A DNA stretch of 64,000 bases from an uncultured Verrucomicrobiales bacterium (GTDB taxonomy: Bacteria; Verrucomicrobiota; Verrucomicrobiia; Verrucomicrobiales; DEV007). Where the stretch lies: NCBI GenBank assembly GCA_943789025.1, contig CALSSN010000027.1, positions 1-64,000 of the forward strand. Direction: 5' to 3'. Below are positions 16,143 through 25,799 of this stretch, piece by piece; position 1 is the stretch's first letter, and every line of letters begins with the position of its first letter. Both the position numbers and the translations under genes were made by a program. The notes under the pieces are model-generated. The model made no database searches. It worked only from the letters and a program-made list of their open reading frames with translations, and was not told where the DNA came from.

Positions 16143-19100
16143 ATGAGATTTCCATTCCTGTTCCTGTTTGCTGTCGCCATCGGTGCACTCTCGTTCATCA
16201 CCGAAGCTGAAGCCGAAGCCGAAGTCCGCCCCCCAAACATCGTCCTCATCCTTTCGGATGATCAGAGCTACACGGATTACAGCTTCATGGGGCACGAGCA
16301 CATCGAAACACCCCACCTCGACAAGCTGGCTTCTGAGAGTGCTCTCTTCAAACGGGGGTATGTGCCTACCGCCCTGTGTCGCCCGGCGCTGATGACCCTG
16401 GCAACCGGTCTCTATTCTCATCAGAACAAGACCACCGGCAATAGCCCGGCCAACACACCCGAGAACGCTGCGCATGCGGAGCAAGCCGGTGAGGACATTC
16501 TCGAATTGCTCATCTCCCACATCGACGAGACCGGTTCCATTGCCCAGTGGCTCGGAGACGCGGGCTATGTCAGTCAGCAGAGCGGCAAGTGGTGGGAGGG
16601 CTCCTATCAGCGCGGAGGCTTCAGCGAAGGTATGACAAATGGCTACCCAAGTCCCGGCGGAAGACACGGCGATGCCGGGCTCAAGATCGGGCGCCAAGGT
16701 ATGGAGCCCGTATGTGATTTCATCGACCGCTGCGTCGCCGATGAGAAACCGTTCTTCGTCTGGTATGCCCCTTTCCTGCCCCACACTCCCCATGATCCTC
16801 CCCAGGACCTGCTCGACAAGTACCTCGCCAAAGGGCTTGCGGAGAATGTTGCGCGCTACTACGCCAACTGTGAACGCCTCGATGACACCTGCGGTGAGTT
16901 GATGAGGCATCTCAATGACAGCGGCCTCTCTGAAGACACGCTCGTCATTTATGTGACCGACAACGGCTGGATCCAGACCGAGGCGAAGGGATATGCTCCT
17001 CGATCCAAACGCAGCCCCAACGAAGGTGGCACCCGCACGCCCATTATGTTCCGTTGGCCGGGAACCATTGCCGCCGCCGACCGCCCTGAACTGTGCACGT
17101 CGCTGGACATTGTCCCGACTATCCTCGCTGCCGCAGGTGCCGAAGGCCCGCACAAGTTCCCGGGGCTCAATCTGCTTCCCGAACTCAAGAGCGGTGACGC
17201 TATCGACCGCGACACTCTCTACGGCGAGTCCTTCGCCCATGACATTGCAGACATCGAGAACCCTCAGGCTTCGCTCCTCTACCGCTGGGTCATCAAAGGC
17301 CACGACAAACTGCTGCTGACCTATGACGGCGCCCCCGGCATAATGAAATACCCGCCACAGGGTGGCGAAGCCCAGCTCTACAAACTCAATGCTGATCCTG
17401 GTGAGGAGAACAACCTCGCCACTACCCATCCCGAAAAGGTCAAGGAACTCAGCGCCCTGCTCGACAAGTGGTATGTCCCTGAGCAACGAAAAGTGGGCAA
17501 AGTCACTGACCGCGCCCCCAAGGCCAAAAAAAAGCCCGCCCACGAGCCCACGGTAAAGGGTGAAGGGGCAGCCACGAAGAAGCAGGCGGCGGCCCTGAAG
17601 AAATCCACTTCTCAGCCCAATATCCTCCTTCTCTATGCCGACGATCAACGCAACCACACCCTCGGTTGCGCGGGACACCCCATCGTCAAGACCCCGAATA
17701 TCGACCGACTTGCCGGGCAAGGGGTGCGCTTCGAGAACGCCTTTGTCTCCACCTCCACCTGTTGGGTGGGACGAGCCTGCCTCTTCACCAGCACTTACGA
17801 ACGCAAACACCTCTACAAGGTCACTCCGGGCCCTCTTAATCCAGAGCTTTGTAAGAGCTCCTACTTTGCCATCCTTAAAGGGGCCGGTTACCGCACCGGT
17901 CATCTCGGCAAGGAACATGTCAGCATCGCGGCCGACTCCGCCGAACTGATGTGGGATGTGCGCCGGAAAATCAGTCGGGGGCCCTACTTCAAAAAAATGG
18001 AAGACGGCAGCACCCGGCACGAAACTCAGATCCTCGGCGACTGGGGCATCGACTTCCTCAAGGAACAGCCCAGGGACCAACCCTTCTGCCTCCAGATCAG
18101 CTTCAACGCCACCCACGCCGAAGACGGCGACCAGCGTCCCGGCATCGGTCATTTCCCCTGGCCCAAAGTCACCGACGGTATGTATGAGGACCAGGAGATG
18201 CCGCTGCCGCCGCTCAACGATCCCGCGATCTATGACGCGCAGCCTGACTTCCTCAAAGCATCCATCAACCGTGAGCGCTTTTTCTGGCGCTGGGACACAG
18301 CGGAGAAATACCAGACCAACATGCGGGCCTATTTCCGCATGATCAGTGGGATTGATCACGTCGTAGGACGACTCGTTGAGCAACTTGAAGAGCAGGGGCT
18401 CGCCGACAACACCATCATTGTCTACACCGCTGACAACGGTTACTACCTCGGCGATCGAGGCTTCGCCGGCAAGTGGACCCACTACGAAGAGTCACTCCGC
18501 GTGCCTCTTGTGGTTTACGATCCTCGCCTGCCCGAACCCATGCAGGGTCGGGTTCTTCCCGAGATGGCTCTGAACAGTGACATCGGTTCCACCCTGATCG
18601 ACCTGGCTGGGCTCCCCACGCCCGAGGCGCACACCGGGCAAAGCCTGTCTCCACTGCTGCGTGGTGATGAAGTCTCCGATTGGCGCAAAGACTTTTTCTG
18701 CGAATTCCTCGCTGTGCCTAAAACGATTCCCCGCTGGGAAGGCGTGCGCGGTGAGCACATGACCTATGCCCGTTACTTTGTTGATGGACCGGACCAAGCT
18801 CCTTACGAGTTTCTTTTCGACCTCAGGAACGACCCTGACCAATTAACCAATCTCGCCGCGAAGGGTAAAGACCATCCGCTTCTCAGACGCATGCGCCAAC
18901 GCTGTGATGTCCTCGTAGCCGAGGCAGGAGCGGCTATGAAAGACGTCGGAGAAACCCTGCCCTCATCGAGAAAGAAAGCCAGCCAGCGCGGCACCGGATC
19001 CCGCCACCAGACCCGGAACCTCCCAGGGGCAAAGACAACTTCAACGCCCGCAGATCTCCCAACGATGGCTGTGCGCTCGATGTCGCAGACGAAGAGATGA
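16143..19100 (+). CDS. Double-domain secreted sulfatase (two S1 family domains in one chain)
   Basis: A ~985-residue protein. A signal peptide (RFPFLFLFAVAIGALSF) is followed by sulfatase domain 1 (from PPNIVLILSDDQ, residue ~30) with the formylglycine motif region ALCRPALMTLATG, then a Lys/Ala/Pro-rich linker (residues ~455-485) and sulfatase domain 2 (from QPNILLLYADDQ) with STCWVGRACLFTS. Each domain has its own metal-binding DDQ and TDNG/ADNG motifs. Both motifs depart from classical C-x-P-x-R: domain 1 keeps C and P but lacks the Arg, domain 2 keeps C and R but has V for P. The frame ends at 19100, but a -1 shift near 18990 reads a better tail (KDNFNARRSPNDG ... DQWNARER) to 19156. It probably acts in the periplasm on sulfated glycans. 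Confidence 0.88.
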   Translation: MRFPFLFLFAVAIGALSFITEAEAEAEVRPPNIVLILSDDQSYTDYSFMGHEHIETPHLDKLASESALFKRGYVPTALCRPALMTLATGLYSHQNKTTGNSPANTPENAAHAEQAGEDILELLISHIDETGSIAQWLGDAGYVSQQSGKWWEGSYQRGGFSEGMTNGYPSPGGRHGDAGLKIGRQGMEPVCDFIDRCVADEKPFFVWYAPFLPHTPHDPPQDLLDKYLAKGLAENVARYYANCERLDDTCGELMRHLNDSGLSEDTLVIYVTDNGWIQTEAKGYAPRSKRSPNEGGTRTPIMFRWPGTIAAADRPELCTSLDIVPTILAAAGAEGPHKFPGLNLLPELKSGDAIDRDTLYGESFAHDIADIENPQASLLYRWVIKGHDKLLLTYDGAPGIMKYPPQGGEAQLYKLNADPGEENNLATTHPEKVKELSALLDKWYVPEQRKVGKVTDRAPKAKKKPAHEPTVKGEGAATKKQAAALKKSTSQPNILLLYADDQRNHTLGCAGHPIVKTPNIDRLAGQGVRFENAFVSTSTCWVGRACLFTSTYERKHLYKVTPGPLNPELCKSSYFAILKGAGYRTGHLGKEHVSIAADSAELMWDVRRKISRGPYFKKMEDGSTRHETQILGDWGIDFLKEQPRDQPFCLQISFNATHAEDGDQRPGIGHFPWPKVTDGMYEDQEMPLPPLNDPAIYDAQPDFLKASINRERFFWRWDTAEKYQTNMRAYFRMISGIDHVVGRLVEQLEEQGLADNTIIVYTADNGYYLGDRGFAGKWTHYEESLRVPLVVYDPRLPEPMQGRVLPEMALNSDIGSTLIDLAGLPTPEAHTGQSLSPLLRGDEVSDWRKDFFCEFLAVPKTIPRWEGVRGEHMTYARYFVDGPDQAPYEFLFDLRNDPDQLTNLAAKGKDHPLLRRMRQRCDVLVAEAGAAMKDVGETLPSSRKKASQRGTGSRHQTRNLPGAKTTSTPADLPTMAVRSMSQTKR

Positions 19101-19326
19101 GCGATTACAAGGTCGCCGGTTGGGCCATCGATCAATGGAATGCCCGGGAGCGATAATAAATCATTGCGTTTTTTTAAGATAACCCCAGCAGTGCAGCAAT
19201 CCCTCTCAGGCATTAACCTCCACCTCATTCACTCGATCAAGAATTGCACCCCCTCCAATCCCGACCGATGGTAGGTAGAGAAGAGAGCGTTGATGTCGGA
19301 GCGCCGCACGAAATATTATTTGTACA

Positions 19327-21024
19327 ATGACTGTTTTTTTCACCACGCGATTGCCGGGACTGACTGTGCTGTCTCTGTGTTTGTTGCCATGCTTGATATC
19401 GCAATCGATGGGTCAAGAGAACGTCCGCGATTCAAATTTAAAGCCGAAGTTAGTCGTTCAGATTACGGTCGATCAACTTCGCGGTGGCGTCCTTGAATCG
19501 ATGGCGGACCGGTTTCAAGGAGGATTCGCCTACCTGCTGAAGCGAGGCGTGATCTTTCATAATGCCCACTACCAACATGCGACGACATTCACTGCGGTGG
19601 GCCATGCGACACTGCTGACAGGAGGTCACGGGGCTCAACATGGAATGGTGGGGAACAGCTGGATTGATCGGAGCACCCAAAAGGAGGTTTATTGTGTGGA
19701 CGATCCAACGCACCGCCTGCTCGACGGGCAACTCTTGAAAACGACCGCCGCAACTTCACCGAAAAATTTGCTCTCAACGACCACCGGAGATGAATTGGTT
19801 CTGGCCGGCGGTTCAAGCTCCAGGGCGTTCAGTGTCGCAGGCAAAGACCGTGCGGCAATTATTTCGGGAGGCAGACTGGGCAGAGCGTTCTGGTATGACT
19901 CTAAGAGTGGTCGCATCGTGACCAGTTCTTTCTATTCTGATAACTATGCAGATTGGGAAAAGGACTTCATCAGCAAAAATCACGCGGGAAATTTCCAAGA
20001 CAGGACATGGGCCCTCGTTGCCTCACCGACGACTTACCGGTTCGAGGATGATCGGGATTCTGAACTTGGGATTGGCGGTCTGGGTAAAACCTTCCCTCAT
20101 GAACTCGGACCGGTGGCGGAAGCTTCGGTGCCAAAATATAGATCGGTGTTTCGTTTTACTCCCTATCTCGACGAGTTGATTGCCGATTTCTCAATCACCC
20201 TGCTTGAGAAAGAATCGTTGGGTAATTCAGAAGTCGGCGCTACTGACTTCCTCGCGATCAGCTTTTCCTCAGTGGATTACGTGGGGCATGCGTGGGGTCC
20301 CCTGAGTCGCGAGTATGAAGACGCTGTGCTCCATCTCGACAAAACTTTGGACCGACTATTCAAAGCCATCGACACACACATCGGCCTCGATAATACTCTG
20401 ATCGTCCTCAGTTCTGATCACGGCGCCAGCCCGGCGCCCGAAGCCATGGCGAAACTCGGATTTCCCACCGGTCGCATTAATACGGCGGAGCTTATGGAAA
20501 CGATAAATAGCGGCCTCCGCAGCCAATTTGGGCTCGCTGATGATGAAAATGTCGTGATGAACTTTAGAAACCCCGGACTCTATTTCAATCCGGCAGTGAT
20601 CAAAGCACGCGAGCTCGATCCGGAAAAACTGGCAACCGCAGCCGCCGGGTTGGCAGTCACCTCTCCGGGAGTGGCCCATGCCTTCACGAGAGCACAACTC
20701 AGCGGTGAGTCCCGCGTCGAAAATCGGCTGTTCGCTATGGCGCAGCGCGCTTTTCATCCCGGACGATCCGGGGACATCGTGATCATTCAGAAACCCTTCT
20801 GGTATCTCTATAAAGACCGCGACAAATATTCAGGCATGCATGGTTCGCCCTACAATTACGACACGCATGTGCCAATCGTATTCGCAGGCTCTTCTATCAA
20901 ACCTCGTGACGTGCGCCGCGAAGTCGCCCCCCGGGATATAGCTCCGACGATTTGCCAAATTCTCGGGATCACCGCTCCGACTGGAAGCATCGGCAGCGTT
21001 CTCACAGAGGTCTTCGATGATTAG
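19327..21024 (+). CDS. Secreted alkaline phosphatase-superfamily enzyme (PafA-like/type I phosphodiesterase)
   Basis: A 565-residue protein with a signal peptide (residues 1-30, ending SQSMGQ). KLVVQITVDQLRGG opens the type I phosphodiesterase/phosphatase fold with the first metal Asp. TTFTAVGHATLLTGGHGAQHG (residues ~85-105) holds the Thr nucleophile region. FSSVDYVGHAWGP, SSDHGASP and a late GMHGSPYNYDTHVPIV provide the remaining Asp/His metal ligands. This layout matches PafA-type periplasmic phosphate-irrepressible phosphatases. It would release phosphate from organic phosphate esters. It is transcribed alone, 170 bases or more after the sulfatase, and looks intact. Confidence 0.88.
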   Translation: MTVFFTTRLPGLTVLSLCLLPCLISQSMGQENVRDSNLKPKLVVQITVDQLRGGVLESMADRFQGGFAYLLKRGVIFHNAHYQHATTFTAVGHATLLTGGHGAQHGMVGNSWIDRSTQKEVYCVDDPTHRLLDGQLLKTTAATSPKNLLSTTTGDELVLAGGSSSRAFSVAGKDRAAIISGGRLGRAFWYDSKSGRIVTSSFYSDNYADWEKDFISKNHAGNFQDRTWALVASPTTYRFEDDRDSELGIGGLGKTFPHELGPVAEASVPKYRSVFRFTPYLDELIADFSITLLEKESLGNSEVGATDFLAISFSSVDYVGHAWGPLSREYEDAVLHLDKTLDRLFKAIDTHIGLDNTLIVLSSDHGASPAPEAMAKLGFPTGRINTAELMETINSGLRSQFGLADDENVVMNFRNPGLYFNPAVIKARELDPEKLATAAAGLAVTSPGVAHAFTRAQLSGESRVENRLFAMAQRAFHPGRSGDIVIIQKPFWYLYKDRDKYSGMHGSPYNYDTHVPIVFAGSSIKPRDVRREVAPRDIAPTICQILGITAPTGSIGSVLTEVFDD

Positions 21025-21412
21025 GGAGGGCCTGATGCATGGCGGTGCCCGTCATTGTTGTGCGGATCCTGTGCGGCCCGGCGTGAGGCAGGAGTGGATG
21101 AACATTCACGACCAACGACCAACGAGCAACGAGCAACGAGCAACGAGCAACGAGCAACAAAGCCACGCAACGATGCGGGCAGCAACCTTGTGCCTTCCGT
21201 GGTTCCTGTTCTCGTTTTCAGGATTACCTGGACTTCAGAGCGCCCGTCTGATCTGGCAAAACAGGCATTAGAAAGTAATTCTACGCTGAGCGCCGAACTG
21301 TGGTAAGCTTGGCTCCGCAAGTTTAACTTGGTGGGGACTTCTCGTTGACATTCGGCCACTTCTGGCCGGCACGATTCTGTCGCCTCCTCTGAGCCTAGCT
21401 CGAGGATTGTCT
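21025..21412. other. Intergenic stretch with heptamer repeats, no gene seen
   Basis: No supportable coding region in about 390 bases. It contains a seven-unit heptamer tandem repeat (21108-21156); the rest shows no hairpin terminator or promoter I would defend. Confidence 0.6.
21108..21156 (+). repeat. Heptamer tandem repeat, 2 x ACGACCA plus 5 x ACGAGCA
   Basis: Seven head-to-tail 7-base units, the first two differing from the last five by one base (C to G at position 5). Since 7 is not a multiple of 3 and stops occur around it, it is not a protein repeat. Such short arrays grow and shrink by slippage. Confidence 0.92.
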
Positions 21413-22619
21413 ATGTCCATCAAACCACTTTTTTCTGCACCGTCGTCTTTACAGGTTGCCACCCCCGACCCCGCTGCCTCCCAGCGCCAAACCAAGAGGC
21501 CGACGCTTTCACCTTCCAGCAGCATCCCCCATCGATCTGCTGCTGCCATTGTCTACTGCGAGGCGAACTTCGGCGCCATCGACGGCAAGACGGCCAACGG
21601 CCTCGTTCGTCATTCGGAGAAAGTACGAGATCCTTCTCGTCATCGACAGCGAGAAGGCAGGCCTCGATGCAGGCTCGGTGCTCGACGAGTGAAGCCCAAC
21701 GGCATCCCCGATCTGTCGCGACCTCGCCGATGCGCTGGCGCACGCTCGGCCACGTGCCCGACTACTTCATCTTTGGGATCGCTCCGGCGAGCGGGATGCT
21801 GTCGCCCACGAGCGGAGCCTCGTGCTCGAGCGATCGCCCTGGGATGAACATCGTGAACGGACTCCATGAGTTCCTGAACGACGATCCGGAGTTCGCTGCG
21901 GCGAGCGCAGCGGCAAAGGTCGTAGATTCGTCGACGTGCGCAAGCCTCGCGCCAAGAAAGACCTGCGCGTTTTCAGTGGCCGCATCGCCGAAGTCACCTG
22001 CCCGCGAATCGCGGTGCTCGGCACCGACTGCGCCATCGGAAAACGCACCACAGCCACCATCCTGACCCGCGCCTCAAGATCGGGCATGCAAGGCGGTGAT
22101 GATCGGCACCGGCCAGACCGGCTGATCCAGGGAGCCCGCTACGGTATCGCGCTCGATGCCGTCCCGTCACAGTTCTGCGCGGGTGAGTTGGAAGCCACCA
22201 TCGTCGAGGCGTTCGAAGGCGAGGAGCCCGACGTGATCGTCGTCGAAGGCCAGGGCGCGCTGAGTCACCCCGCCTACTCGACCTCGAGCTTCATCCTCCG
22301 GGGCAGCTGCCCGGACGGCGTCGTGCTGCAGCACGCGCCCGGACGGCCCACCGCGTGCGACTTCGACCACATGGCGATGCCGACGCCGGCCGACGAGATC
22401 AACCTCATCGAGACCTTCGCAGACACGAAGGTCATCGGCCTTACCCTCAACCACGAGAACATGACCGATGACGAGGTCTCTGCCGCAATCACGCAGTATG
22501 AGTGCGAATTGGGAATTCCCGTCACCGACGCACTGACCCGGTCTCCCGAGCGCCTGGTGGAGATGGTCCTTTCGGCATTCCCGCAGATTGGGAGTAGAGC
22601 CACTGCTGGAGCGGCATGA
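21413..22619 (+). pseudogene. DUF1611 protein (DgcN-like), multiply frameshifted
   Basis: Homology begins near 21545 (AIVYCEANFGAIDGKTANGLV) and then jumps frame repeatedly: YEILLVIDSEKAGLDAGSVLD near 21630, PDYFIFGIAPASGML near 21755, then the long frame ending at 22619 with CPRIAVLGTDCAIGKRTTA (P-loop-like GTDCAIGKRTT), a break near 22080, IQGARYGIALDAVPSQFCAG, and VIVVEGQGALSHPAYS. The rebuilt protein of ~350 residues is a complete DUF1611 member, with its ATP/CoA-type P-loop intact. Relatives include DgcN, reported in D-glutamate catabolism. At least five indels are needed, far more than in other genes here, so real decay is more likely than for the single-indel genes. It overlaps the next gene by four bases. 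Confidence 0.78.
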
Positions 22620-23729
22620 CCGCGCCGCGTTTGGAGATCGATCTCGACAAGATCCATCACAATGCCCTGACGCTGGTCGCAACGGCTGGGCCGGCGGGGC
22701 ATCTCGGTCACTGGCGTCACCAAGGCGGCCCTGGGTTCGCCAGAGATCGCATGCGTGTGGCTGCAGGCCGGCGTGCGTGGACTGGGCGACTCCCGTATCG
22801 AGAACATCGGAGCGATGCGACGTGCGCAGCGTCTCGGCATCGATGACGCTCATCCGCACCCCGATGCTGAGCCAGGCTGACGAGGTCGTTGCGCTCGCCG
22901 ACGTGAGCTTCAACTCCGAACTCGACGTCATCAGTGCACTCTCAACCGCCGCAGCAGAAGGCGAATCGGACACACGGAATCGTGCTCATGGTCGAACTGG
23001 GAGACCTCCGCGAAGGCATCATGCCCGCCGACCTCGAGAACCGTGAGCGGCGACGCTCCGCTCTTCCGAACATCGTGTTCGAAGGGATCGGTACCAACCT
23101 CGCCTGCGCAGCGGGGTGTCACCCGACCCAGGAACATGGCGCGAGCTCTCCGCGCTCGCGGACTCGCTCGATGCGACTTTCGGCTCGGTCGAGATCGTCT
23201 CCGGCGGTAACTCCGCCAATCTCGACTGGGCGCTCAGCGGCGCAGCCACCGGGCGGATCAACGATCTCCGCCTGGGGGAGGCGCTCCTGCTCGGCTCGCG
23301 AGCCTCTTCACCGCCAACCGATCGACGGGCTCGCACACCGACGCCATCACGCTCGATCGCCGAGGTGATCGAGTCGAAGGTCAAGCCTACCAGCCATGGG
23401 GCGAGATCGCACAGTCTGCGTTCGGAGAGGCGACTCCCGGAATGATCGGGGCAGCATCATGCAGACAATTCTCGCCATCGGCCGCCAGGACATCGATCCA
23501 GACGGCCTCGACCCGCCTCGGGCATCAAGATCCTTGGGCAAGCAGCGACCACCTCGATCGTCGGACTCGAGCCCACACGGCCTTGCCAGTCGGGCGCGAG
23601 ATGCACTTCCAGCTCAACTACAGCGCGCTGCTCCGCGCCATGACCTCGCCATTCGTCACCAAGAACATCAGCACGCCTGCTACGCCGGCAAAGCCTCACG
23701 CAGAAAGCGCACGAAGTTTCTGTGCATAA
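22616..23729 (+). pseudogene. Alanine-racemase-fold amino acid racemase (ornithine racemase-like), multiply frameshifted
   Basis: Starts MTAPRLEIDLDKIHHNALTL, the N-terminus of fold-III PLP racemases. Other frames supply RGISVTGVTKAALGSPEIAC (VTKA holds the PLP lysine), GDSRIENIGAMRRAQ, MTLIRTPMLSQADEVV, HGIVLMVELGDLREGIMPAD, VEIVSGGNSANLDWAL, INDLRLGEALLLG, and QTILAIGRQDIDPDGLDPP. In order these make one ~370-residue racemase of the Orr/YhfX-like branch; at least seven frame changes are needed. The last piece, MHFQLNYSALLRAMTSPFV, runs to a stop at 23729 that overlaps the oppositely oriented dipeptidase, so the native stop was probably earlier. It is coupled to the DUF1611 gene (overlapping start/stop), a pairing that fits D-amino acid metabolism. 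Confidence 0.78.
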
Positions 23730-24750
23730 TATTTGCCACATCCTCGTCGGCGTAGCCGCGGGCTTTGAAAATGTTCGGCAGGCGTTGTAGATCGGCGATC
23801 GAGTCCAGATCCATCGGACACTCCTCAAGTCCGAACCCGCCATCCAGATCCGAACCGATACCCACATGGAGCGAGTTTCCGGCAAGTTGGCACACATGGT
23901 CGATATGATCGACGAGATGCTCCAGTTTTACCCCGACCTCCTCCGGTCTGGTCTCGGAAAGAACCCAGCCGGGAACCATCATCCAGGCGTCGAGTGAGGC
24001 ACCTACGACTGCACCGCGATCGATCAGTTCCTGCAGCTGCTCAGAGGAGAACTGGCGCTCATGCGGCACGATCTTCCGGCAATTGGAATGGCTCGCCCAG
24101 ACCTTGCCCCGGAAACAATTCATCGCCTCACGAAAGGATTCGTCACACAGGTGAGAAACGTCAAGAATGATTCCCAGCTCCTCCATCTCCCGGAGTAATT
24201 CCTTCCCCTTGGATCCAATTCCGCCCGTTGCATGGGTACCCTGCGCGTAGGTTCCTGGCCCGAAATTCGCCGGCCCGATAGCGCGCAAACCCTGCTCGTA
24301 AGCACGTTCCACATGCCCGATCGTCACCATCGAATCCGCGCCTTCGAGACTGAGCAGATAGAAAATCGGCGCATCCTTTGACGGGCCGTGAGCCCACTCC
24401 TCCACCGCGGCGTCCAACTGCGCCACGCTCCCGACTTGCGACATCTCGCCCATCTCCTCCATAACACGATACCAGGCAAGTTGCCCCTGCGCCTGCGCCC
24501 ACGCCTGCTCGGGAGAATGCCAGCCGTGAAGGGGATTAGTCGGCTTCACGTAGCGGCCGATCAATGTCGCCACACAGACGCCAACGCTACCTCTGCGCAT
24601 TTCCGGGAAACACACCGTCCCGTGACCTCGATCTTTCCGATCGGTCTGCCCCTGCTCGCGCGCGCGGATCTCGTGCAGTGGGCGGGTGTAATCGCGGTTC
24701 CAATCCAGCGCGTTCATGCTGAGATCGAGGTGGGCGTCAAAAATCAACAT
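23680..24750 (-). CDS. Membrane dipeptidase family protein (peptidase M19)
   Basis: A 356-residue protein starting at ATG 24750 (MLIFDAHLDLSM); upstream codons in the same frame look non-coding. The binuclear zinc ligands of renal dipeptidase-type enzymes are visible: HLD at residues 7-9, E in LLSLEGADSM, H in ILDVSHLCDESF and H in VWASHSNCRKI. It hydrolyses dipeptides, with relatives active on D-amino acid-containing or N-acyl dipeptides. There is no signal peptide, so it is probably cytoplasmic. It is intact although the convergent DUF1611/racemase genes next to it are broken; together they suggest a module for amino acid or peptidoglycan dipeptide turnover. Confidence 0.88.
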   Translation of the reverse strand: MLIFDAHLDLSMNALDWNRDYTRPLHEIRAREQGQTDRKDRGHGTVCFPEMRRGSVGVCVATLIGRYVKPTNPLHGWHSPEQAWAQAQGQLAWYRVMEEMGEMSQVGSVAQLDAAVEEWAHGPSKDAPIFYLLSLEGADSMVTIGHVERAYEQGLRAIGPANFGPGTYAQGTHATGGIGSKGKELLREMEELGIILDVSHLCDESFREAMNCFRGKVWASHSNCRKIVPHERQFSSEQLQELIDRGAVVGASLDAWMMVPGWVLSETRPEEVGVKLEHLVDHIDHVCQLAGNSLHVGIGSDLDGGFGLEECPMDLDSIADLQRLPNIFKARGYADEDVANIMHRNFVRFLREALPA

Positions 24751-24948
24751 GGATGGGCAATGGAGAAGAGCGGGACGCTCCACGATGCGTGCTACAAAGC
24801 AAGGGCACATCGTGCTCCCGCCATGGGAAGAGCCTGCTCCACGCTCCCCAGAGCGAAACCCTTCACCATTGCCTCCCTCACCTGTCGCGGCGGCCCCGCC
24901 GCCTGCCTTTGAAGAAGGAAACTCACGAGCAGTCCCAGCTCCTCGGCC

Positions 24949-25419
24949 CTATGGACCAAACTCCAGCTCACTGAACGCAACCGGATGCTCGATGAGCTTG
25001 TTGCCGTCTTTATTGATGGAGCTGAGGGAGATGCTCTGTTTTTCCCAATCGATTGCAATGAGCCCAGCGTTGACTTCCCAGTGGGATTTGCCGACCCGGA
25101 ATGAATTCTTCGCCTGCGCCCAGCTTGAGTTGGCATGGGTCATGCCGCTGCTGGTCAGGGCATAGAGCGGGTAGTCACCAATCATGACTTTGGACAGCTC
25201 GGTATAGTGGACATCTCCCGAAATCATCACCGTGTGGTTTGCCTTGTGCTTTTTCAAAAGCTCAAAAAGGCGCTGTTGTTCATGAGGCACGTTGCCCCAG
25301 TTCTCTATGCCTTTTTCATAAGCGATCACCTGGATGCTTGAGGCAATGATCCTGACGTCCGCATTGACCTGTAATTGCTTCTCCAGCCACTGCCACTGCG
25401 TGTCTCCCAGCAAGGTCAT
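24949..25419 (-). pseudogene. PhoD-like phosphatase/phosphodiesterase, C-terminal fragment
   Basis: A 156-residue frame with LLGDTQWQWLEKQL, VRIIASSIQVIAYEKGIENWG and VMISGDVHYTEL. These are the C-terminal blocks of PhoD-like alkaline phosphatases; GDVHYTEL has the late metal-binding GDxH motif. The N-terminal half with the other metal ligands is absent, and nothing matching it is found in the ~380 bases upstream on this strand. The gene is therefore a remnant and unlikely to be active. The frame itself has no internal break. Confidence 0.72.
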
Positions 25420-25799
25420 GGATGATCTCTAGGGTTAATTGAGACACTTAAAATGCCGGGAGAAGGGACCCGAGCATAGAAAGTAAAGCTTGCAAAATAA
25501 ATGTGTCTCCTTTGGTGGGTCTTCGCGGTTTGATTTCCGGCACGGAGGCAAACAACGGTCACGATATGTCGGGTCTGAAGTTGCGCCCCCTGCAACTTGG
25601 GGCGCGGGAACTGGCGTGGGCGCGAGCGAAGGCCATGCCGCATGAGGCGAGCTTGTCCCTGTGCGGTGGCTTTACGTCCAGGTAGCACTTTGTGAAAGTG
25701 AGGAAATCATTCAGGTCGTCGATGGCGATGTAAGGGCCTTTCGGCCAGTCTGTTGCTGTGTTCGTCGCGATCAGAACAGATGCGGTGGAGCGGGTCCGG
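25420..25799. other. Stretch without a supportable gene
   Basis: Frames of 60-90 codons exist on both strands but show no recognisable motif, ribosome binding site or codon bias. One minus-strand stretch (reading GPYIAIDDLNDFLTFTKCYLD near 25735-25675) looks protein-like but is interrupted; it may be a gene relic next to the truncated PhoD fragment. Confidence 0.5.

Noticed and set aside
16128-18482. A 784-codon open frame on the minus strand
   Set aside because: It is the reverse shadow of the double sulfatase. High GC leaves long antisense frames; the plus strand has clear sulfatase motifs.
21108-21156. Possible CRISPR array
   Set aside because: Units are 7 bases, head to tail, without spacers. 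No cas gene is nearby.
25503-25685. 60-codon plus-strand open frame
   Set aside because: No ribosome binding site, motif or neighbour support; composition is like random GC-rich sequence.
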